Positions 37,236-41,798 of a stretch of 41,798 nucleotides of DNA are shown here, in pieces (position 1 is the stretch's first letter; each line of letters starts with the position of its first letter). The DNA lies in assembly GCA_021798915.1 (NCBI GenBank), contig JAJZBM010000025.1, forward strand, positions 1 to 41,798, read 5' to 3'. Under the pieces are notes generated by a model, which made no database searches, was not told the DNA's origin, and saw only the letters and a list, made by a program, of their open reading frames with translations. Source of the stretch: Pseudomonadota bacterium. GTDB taxonomy: Bacteria; Pseudomonadota; Alphaproteobacteria; Acetobacterales; Acetobacteraceae. Both the position numbers and the translations under genes were made by a program.

Positions 37236-37925
37236 ATGGAGGTGATTCCGGTCATCGATCTCAAGGGCGGGGTGGTGGTACATGCGCGGCGTGGCGAGCG
37301 GGCGCTTTATCGCCCGATCGAAACCCCACTCGCGACGGGGAGCGCGCCGGAAGCGGTGCTGGCCGGCCTCTTCGCCGTGTTTCCGTTCCGGACGGTCTAT
37401 GTCGCCGATCTCGACGCGATCGCCGGCGGCGCCGGGCATGACGCGGTGCTCGCGGATTTGGCGGCGCGCTTCCCCGGGGTGACATTCTGGGTCGATAACG
37501 GGATCGGGACGGAGGCGGCGGCGCGGGCGTGGCTCGCGCGCCATCCCGGTGTTTTGGTGATCGGGAGCGAGTCGCAGGGCGATTCCACGTTGCTTGCGGC
37601 GCTAGCCGGGGAGCGGCGGGTGGTGCTGTCGCTCGATTTCCGGGGCGAGGATTTTCTTGGCCCAGCGGCGATTCTGACCGAGACGGCGCTCTGGCCAGTG
37701 CGGGTAATCGCGATGACGCTGGCGCGGGTCGGCGGGGGCGCGGGGCCGGATTTCGCGCGTCTCGCCGAGATCACCGCGCGGGCCGAGGGACGGGCGGTGT
37801 ACGCGGCCGGCGGGGTGCGCGACGCCGCCGATCTCGCGGCGCTGGCGGCGGCGGGGATCGCCGGGGTTCTGGTCGCGAGCGCGCTCCATTCCGGCGCGCT
37901 CGACGGGGCGGCGCTGGCGGGTTGA
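37236..37925 (+). CDS. HisA-like TIM-barrel protein (COG1411 type)
   Basis: A 229-residue (beta-alpha)8 protein related to the histidine enzyme HisA but distinct from it. The start 'VIPVIDLKGGVVVHA' keeps the HisA Asp (D8); 'VVLSLDFRGEDFLG' holds the second-half acidic residue; the phosphate-binding loops are 'VDNGIGT' and 'YAAGGVRDAADL'. The end is 'GIAGVLVASALHSGAL'. Such proteins occur beside tetrahydromethanopterin/methanofuran genes in methylotrophs and methanogens and are of unproven function. No other his genes are present, arguing against histidine synthesis. AAGGAGG five bases upstream fixes the start. Its stop codon abuts the stop of the foreign methyltransferase with no base between. 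Confidence 0.85.
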   Translation: MEVIPVIDLKGGVVVHARRGERALYRPIETPLATGSAPEAVLAGLFAVFPFRTVYVADLDAIAGGAGHDAVLADLAARFPGVTFWVDNGIGTEAAARAWLARHPGVLVIGSESQGDSTLLAALAGERRVVLSLDFRGEDFLGPAAILTETALWPVRVIAMTLARVGGGAGPDFARLAEITARAEGRAVYAAGGVRDAADLAALAAAGIAGVLVASALHSGALDGAALAG

Positions 37926-38855
37926 TCAGACAGGATATGATGTCTGCACAATATCCGCAGGTGAGATATTCCAATCGAGTTTCGGCGGCCCAATTCTCTT
38001 CGCAAGGCACGTTACCGCATAATAGCCTTTCTGCCCTTGGAAATCAGTCACCGGGTTGCCATCGTCAAAATAAGTTGCGTAAAGGCATGGTTCTTTATAG
38101 CCAGTCATAACGATTTCGAAACCTGTATAATGATTGAAAATCGCGTCCCAAGAATCGCACGAGAACCGCCAAAAATCCCATGGCGCATCGTGGATCGGCC
38201 ACGCCTGATGCGAGTAGACGAATATCAAACCGCCGCGGTTCATGCGTTTGGCAAGCTCGACGGCAACTTTCCACGGCATCATCAGATGTTCAAATACGGA
38301 GACTGAAAAAACGAAATCAAATTTCTGGCGTGTCAACGACGAAAGCCGGTGCACGTCACCCACGAGATCTACGTTTTCGCCTGGCATGATATCGAGCCCT
38401 ACATATCTTGCAGAGCCGAAGCGGTCCCGGCGCGAAATGCCGCTTCTGGCCCGTGAGCCGAGTTCGAGCACGGTTGGCGCAGAATGATTTCGTAGCGCCT
38501 CGAAAAAAGCAAGTTCAACGTCATTGGCAGCTTGGTGATGGTAGCCACCAAATCTTGTAGCAGGTTCGCTAACGGCAATTTCCTTTTCAGGTGATTTCAG
38601 AACAAGCACATCCTTGCATGCTTGACGCGCTTTTTCGTTACTGTCGAACACAATGACGGCATCGAACCCCCACGATGAAGCGTGCGCACCAAAAATCTCA
38701 ACCAGATCGGGCCGAGCGGTGGAGACGACACTGCCAGCGACTCCGGCAAGCGATACGGCAAGCAAATCTCCCGTTTTCAGATCGCACCATCCCGCCACTT
38801 GGATGACCCGCTCCAAGCGCGAAAATTTATCAATATGGAAGCGTGGTTCGGTCAT
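37926..38855 (-). CDS. SAM methyltransferase with N-terminal 'GWxx...RPD' accessory domain
   Basis: A 309-residue protein, AT-richer than the genes to its left. Residues about 10-90 form a small beta-type domain with 'IQVAGWCDLKTG', 'STARPDLVEIFG' and 'SSWGFDAVIVF', matching in order and spacing the repeats of the 682-residue protein at 39112-41160. A class I methyltransferase domain follows: motif I 'TVLELGSRARSG' (about 128-139), 'YVGLDIMPGENVDLVGDV' (abridged) for strand 2, and 'FDFVFSVSVFEHLMMPWK' for the post-II region. It probably methylates a glycan or glycan precursor, inferred from context. It is convergent with, and abuts, the HisA-like gene. Confidence 0.85.
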   Translation of the reverse strand: MTEPRFHIDKFSRLERVIQVAGWCDLKTGDLLAVSLAGVAGSVVSTARPDLVEIFGAHASSWGFDAVIVFDSNEKARQACKDVLVLKSPEKEIAVSEPATRFGGYHHQAANDVELAFFEALRNHSAPTVLELGSRARSGISRRDRFGSARYVGLDIMPGENVDLVGDVHRLSSLTRQKFDFVFSVSVFEHLMMPWKVAVELAKRMNRGGLIFVYSHQAWPIHDAPWDFWRFSCDSWDAIFNHYTGFEIVMTGYKEPCLYATYFDDGNPVTDFQGQKGYYAVTCLAKRIGPPKLDWNISPADIVQTSYPV

Positions 38856-38866
38856 TTTTTGATTCC

Positions 38867-38885
38867 CTTATGTTTATAACATAAG
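38867..38885. promoter_or_regulatory. 19-bp perfect palindrome before the methyltransferase
   Basis: CTTATGTTTATAACATAAG is a perfect 8-3-8 inverted repeat ending 11 bp upstream of the methyltransferase start. It is too close for a promoter core and no U-run follows it, so an operator, an mRNA hairpin over the ribosome-binding site, or a recombination site are the options. Confidence 0.6.
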
Positions 38886-38893
38886 AAAAATAA

Positions 38894-38962
38894 GGGGGGA
38901 TGGCGGATGTGCTGGTCGCAAGCGCGCTCAATAGGGTGGCGCTGACGCAGGCGGCGAGGTGA
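38894..38962 (+). pseudogene. Remnant of a second hisA-like 3' end
   Basis: Read on the plus strand this 69-bp piece encodes GGMADVLVASALNRV and then ends 'ALTQAAR' stop. It parallels the end of the HisA-like protein, 'AGIAGVLVASALHSGAL'. DNA agreement is strongest over CTGGTCGC(A/G)AGCGCGCTC. It has no start and nothing upstream belonging to it; the base before is TAA. I read it as the displaced end of another hisA allele left at the island junction. The rest of the 38856-39111 gap shows no gene. Confidence 0.7.
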
Positions 38963-39111
38963 ATGTTCAAGTTTCCCAAAGATCATTTTGGGCGTGACTG
39001 GCAATGTCGCTTCCCGATGCCTGCGCGCCCAATCCAGCTTTGCGAGGGATAAAAAATCGGCCATTTCGCCGTGTTACCCTCACTCGCGGTGCACTGGATC
39101 GCAGCGCGGCG

Positions 39112-41160
39112 TTACTCAATTTCAACTTGCTGTTCTTTGATGACTTCATGCCCGTTTTTCGTGGTTATCGTGAAACTGAAAAAGCACTTTCTGGCAGGTT
39201 CCAGGTTTAATTTGGCACGAAACAGAAATCCCGAGTGGCTTTTCATGGGGAAAGCGGGGAAGCCCGGCTCGACATCTGGCCGCAAATATCCCGTCTCGAC
39301 TTCCCCCATATCGACGCCATCGATGCGGAGTTCGATCTTTTCGATACCTGAATCTGCCACTGCCCAGCCCACCGCCTCGATCAGACCATCGGGCGTGTTC
39401 GTGATCTTTTCGAGAACAAATCTAACGATCGTGGATTCCGCCTCGATCTCCCTCTCCTCCGTAAACCGCCGCCAATCCGTTGTGATGAATGCCAGTTTCA
39501 GCACATGTTTCCCCGAAAAGCGCCGTCCTAATCTTTGGGATATCAGAAATCCCGAAAAACCAGCATCCGGATACGATGGCGAAATTCCTGCAATATCAGG
39601 GCGGGATAGGCCGCATTCCACCTCCATCGGCGGGCCATCATCGATGCGGAGTTCGATTTTCTCGATACCCATTGCCGCGACCGCCCAGCCGGCGATTCTG
39701 ACAAAGCCGCTGTCTAACAGATGCATCTCATCTATGCAGAATTCGAATTCTGCGGGCACCGCGGTAATCGTATGATCGGCAATGCAGCAATGTCCATCCT
39801 TGGAGAAGAACAGAAGCGTCAAGGCATGCTCACCAAAAAAATTCTCACCCAAATCGGCGGATAGAGAAAAGCCAGCAGTCTCAGCTTCTAAATAAAAATG
39901 CAAATATCTCCCAATATCAGGACGTCTATGCCCAGACTCAACCTCAATATAACGAGTTTTATCAACACAAAGTTGAATTTTTTCTATTCCATAATTTGAA
40001 ACTGCCCATCCATGGATTTTTATTTTGCCAGCAATCGTAAGCAAGGCGTCTTCTATATGGAATTTAAAAAATTCGTAGGAAGTTTCAAGGCGAATTCTCC
40101 AAAAATTACCATATATTCTCTTTTTTATTCTTTCTAATGGCTCCCTATAATTCTCAGCATCAAAATCATTTATACCATATTTCTCTAAACTCTGGTACGC
40201 CCTAATAAGATAATATGCGTATTGCTTATTTTTGAATATGTAAGAATAAAAATGAATGATTTTTATCAATTCTTTCAGCCTTTGTGGACTAGAACGCGCT
40301 CGCTCAAAGCCGAATTTAATATAATCCTCTGGGCTATAGACAGCATGCAACATTTCCGTCGGCGCCGTTTTGATGAGTTCGGCGCCCAAGGGAACAGCTC
40401 TCGGATGAATCTGCCCTAGATCATCTTGAATATGCATCGAGGGGACGGTGTAGGAATTAGGTATAATATCGTTTACATCGAAACATACGAGTCCAGCCTC
40501 GATCAGCGCGGACGGTAAAAAAAGATCGCCGCAAATCGACTTGGTGACATCGCGATCCGGGTTTTCACGGCGGCGCCGCTGCCAGTTTATCTCCGCCCCT
40601 TTCCGCGAAACCCCGATGAAGGGGAAATACATATGATTGATCTCTCGGAATATTCTTTTTGCATGCCGATGCCCCCACCAATCTATTTTCGGATCCTCGG
40701 AATAATCCGGCAAAACGCCATATTGCAAACCCACCGCACCAAAACTCTTATTGGCAAGAGCATCGACACTTGAAAAAGATTTTATTCTTAAAATAAGAGC
40801 GTCTAAAAAGCGTTGTATATATTCACTTCCACTAGATCTAAAAGCAACGTCATATTCTATCATAACCATAAGAGGCGCTTCAACACCGTCATGAATGGCA
40901 AAAGCCAAAGCGATGTCGCAACAGAACCATAGTGGATCTGAATTTTTGAAATCATAGGCCCCGAGCCCTATTTCTTCTAAACGCTCACGCGCTTGAAATA
41001 TATAGCGATTTTTTGGTATTGTTCCATCATTTTTGCTGTTCATTATTGCATAAACATCGTAGTATGGAGAATTATGATCAAAATCATTCCATAAATGCTT
41101 AAATTTAGCGTCTATTTTTCGTCCCTTCAAGAGAATTGCCGCAATTTTTTCTGAATTCAT
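39112..41160 (-). CDS. Large AT-rich protein: glycosyltransferase-like N-terminus plus three tandem accessory domains
   Basis: A 682-residue protein from the ATG at 41160; a TTG two codons upstream is an alternative. Residues 1 to about 360 are an unrecognised domain with 'DPLWFCCDIALAFAIHD' and 'LMVMIEYDVAF'; EYDV in this setting resembles the acidic metal-binding motif of GT-A glycosyltransferases. Residues about 370-682 hold three roughly 105-residue repeats, each with 'GWAV', 'GIEKI.L..D', 'RPD(I/V)', a 'GF' and a 'G.H.L....' strand. They sit at about 384, 491 and 598. The same domain type begins the neighbouring methyltransferase. AT content and codon use differ sharply from the rest of the window. 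Probably a surface-glycan enzyme; activity unproven. Confidence 0.75.
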   Translation of the reverse strand: MNSEKIAAILLKGRKIDAKFKHLWNDFDHNSPYYDVYAIMNSKNDGTIPKNRYIFQARERLEEIGLGAYDFKNSDPLWFCCDIALAFAIHDGVEAPLMVMIEYDVAFRSSGSEYIQRFLDALILRIKSFSSVDALANKSFGAVGLQYGVLPDYSEDPKIDWWGHRHAKRIFREINHMYFPFIGVSRKGAEINWQRRRRENPDRDVTKSICGDLFLPSALIEAGLVCFDVNDIIPNSYTVPSMHIQDDLGQIHPRAVPLGAELIKTAPTEMLHAVYSPEDYIKFGFERARSSPQRLKELIKIIHFYSYIFKNKQYAYYLIRAYQSLEKYGINDFDAENYREPLERIKKRIYGNFWRIRLETSYEFFKFHIEDALLTIAGKIKIHGWAVSNYGIEKIQLCVDKTRYIEVESGHRRPDIGRYLHFYLEAETAGFSLSADLGENFFGEHALTLLFFSKDGHCCIADHTITAVPAEFEFCIDEMHLLDSGFVRIAGWAVAAMGIEKIELRIDDGPPMEVECGLSRPDIAGISPSYPDAGFSGFLISQRLGRRFSGKHVLKLAFITTDWRRFTEEREIEAESTIVRFVLEKITNTPDGLIEAVGWAVADSGIEKIELRIDGVDMGEVETGYLRPDVEPGFPAFPMKSHSGFLFRAKLNLEPARKCFFSFTITTKNGHEVIKEQQVEIE

Positions 41161-41187
41161 TGTCAATTTATCCCAGGTTGAAACAAA

Positions 41188-41670
41188 TCACTGTTCGTCA
41201 GAAAATTCATTATGGGAGATCTCCCATCCGAGAACCCTCGGGATAGAGCGGCACGTCTCCATCACCTCCCGAGGGCGATAATCACGTTTGCCGAAGTTAG
41301 CCTGGATGGGTTTTTGCAATTTTTTTTCCAGGCGCCTTACCAACTCCTTGACGGTTATTGGTCGATGAGAGCCGAGGCTTCTGATCAACAATCCCTTGCG
41401 CGTTTTCCATCGCCGAAGTTCGCGGAAGCCAGCATCGACCCCCCGGCAAACATCGTCGACATGAACCAGATCTATTTCCTGATCGCCCGGCGTGACATCG
41501 ATCGGCGCGTTGGCATTGGCCGCCGCAACCAGGATATTGAAGAGCTTTTTGCGCGTGTCACCCTCTCCATAGGTATCGAATAAAATGAACTGCATGATGC
41601 GCAGCCCACGAAGGGTATAATGCGTCAGCAAATCCTGACCCGCCCGTTTTGACGCCGCATAGAGATTGAA
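41188..41670 (-). pseudogene. 5'-truncated NAD-dependent epimerase/dehydratase
   Basis: The C-terminal half of an extended SDR. The open frame runs upstream of the first Met (41631) to 'FNLYAASKRAGQDLL', which contains the catalytic YxxxK. Downstream are 'FDTYGEGDTRKKLF', 'IDLVHVDDVCRGVDAGF' and 'ITVKELVRRLEKKL', as in sugar-nucleotide epimerases of O-antigen loci. In the same frame a TGA (41682-41680) lies just beyond, and no Rossmann-fold N-terminus follows. The gene is cut off at the insertion-sequence end. It lies 27 bases upstream of the 682-residue gene in the same direction. A residual product lacking the NAD-binding fold would be inactive. Confidence 0.8.
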
Positions 41671-41798
41671 CGTAGCTGCTCATCCCCGTGGGCGACCTGT
41701 TGAATCGATTGTGAATTGACGTGGCCACGGCGGATGCGATTCGACGGAGGCGTGACCGAGCTTCCCGACCTGTCCCTTCTATCGCACGCCGAGAAAGA
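41671..41798 (+). mobile_element. Left end of an IS66-family insertion sequence (runs off the window)
   Basis: Epimerase similarity stops at about 41671 and an IS66-type transposase reading frame begins about 80 bp further on, running off the window. The presumed terminal sequence GTAGCTGCTCATCCCCG (41672-41688) loosely resembles the GTAAGCG start of IS66-family ends. The other end and the target duplication are outside the window. Confidence 0.55.
41752..41798 (+). CDS. IS66-family transposase, N-terminal fragment
   Basis: The frame starting at the GTG at 41752 reads MTELPDLSLLSHAEK before the window ends. 'LPDLS.LSHAEK' is the usual beginning of IS66 TnpC transposases, DDE enzymes that cut and paste the element. 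GGAGG (41746-41750) is present, but only one base from the GTG, so the exact start is uncertain. Only 15 residues are visible. Confidence 0.65.
   Translation, partial: MTELPDLSLLSHAEK

Noticed and set aside
37926-38962. tRNA gene or integrase as explanation for insertion at the hisA-like 3' end
   Set aside because: No tRNA-like cloverleaf and no integrase or recombinase gene could be found in the visible part of the island.
38852-39064. Short minus-strand open frame across the island junction
   Set aside because: It overlaps the palindrome and the hisA-like remnant, has no ribosome-binding site and no family resemblance.

Overview
The window is GC-rich, tightly packed bacterial DNA with many ATGA stop/start overlaps. 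The gene order rpoZ - spoT/rsh - acpS - lepB - rnc - era, the membrane-bound ferritin MbfA, the PQQ-type propeller protein and the codon usage point to an alphaproteobacterium, most likely an Acetobacteraceae/Rhodospirillales-type organism. This assignment is inference; there is no rRNA or tRNA gene in the window to confirm it.

Layout. (1) 244-3884: a ThDP-dependent acetolactate-synthase-like enzyme, translationally coupled to a secreted MetX-type alpha/beta hydrolase, then an SDR oxidoreductase. (2) 3889-10739, minus strand: the conserved housekeeping operon rpoZ, bifunctional (p)ppGpp synthetase/hydrolase, acpS, lepB, rnc, era, ending in a membrane diguanylate cyclase. (3) 10929-15638: SAM methyltransferase, htpG (candidate heat-shock promoter), M17 aminopeptidase and a MarR-like regulator, closed by a strong terminator hairpin facing a PQQ-type beta-propeller protein (minus). 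(4) 17488-19498: RidA-like protein, FemAB-like (DUF482) acyltransferase and a cupin. (5) 19517-23486, minus: cytochrome b561, MbfA, PaaX-like regulator and type II NADH dehydrogenase; a Fur-like palindrome lies upstream of mbfA. (6) 23819-34172: a HAD-type protein of the COG5610 kind, a DEAD-box helicase, then an exopolysaccharide locus (WalW-type deacetylase, two GT4 glycosyltransferases, a YdcF/ElyC-type DUF218 protein, a BcsL/CelD-type acyltransferase and a polyprenyl-phosphate sugar-1-phosphate transferase). (7) 34251-37925: a small secreted protein, an ASKHA-fold protein resembling the methanofuran-biosynthesis protein MfnF (COG1548), an MFS transporter and a HisA-like TIM barrel (COG1411 type). 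The two cofactor-type genes are the kind found with tetrahydromethanopterin/methanofuran-linked C1 oxidation in methylotrophs.

(8) 37926 to the right end is an AT-richer, foreign-looking island. Its genes are a methyltransferase with an N-terminal accessory domain, a 682-residue protein with a glycosyltransferase-like N-terminal half and three tandem copies of the same type of accessory domain (hallmarks 'GWAV' and 'RPD'), a 5'-truncated NAD-dependent sugar epimerase, and the left end of an IS66-type insertion sequence. A 69-bp piece closely resembling the 3' end of the HisA-like gene lies inside the island (38894-38962), and the island begins on the base after the hisA-like stop codon. This suggests that surface-glycan cargo was gained by recombination at the hisA-like 3' end. 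The shared accessory domain and this junction are the most unusual things in the window.
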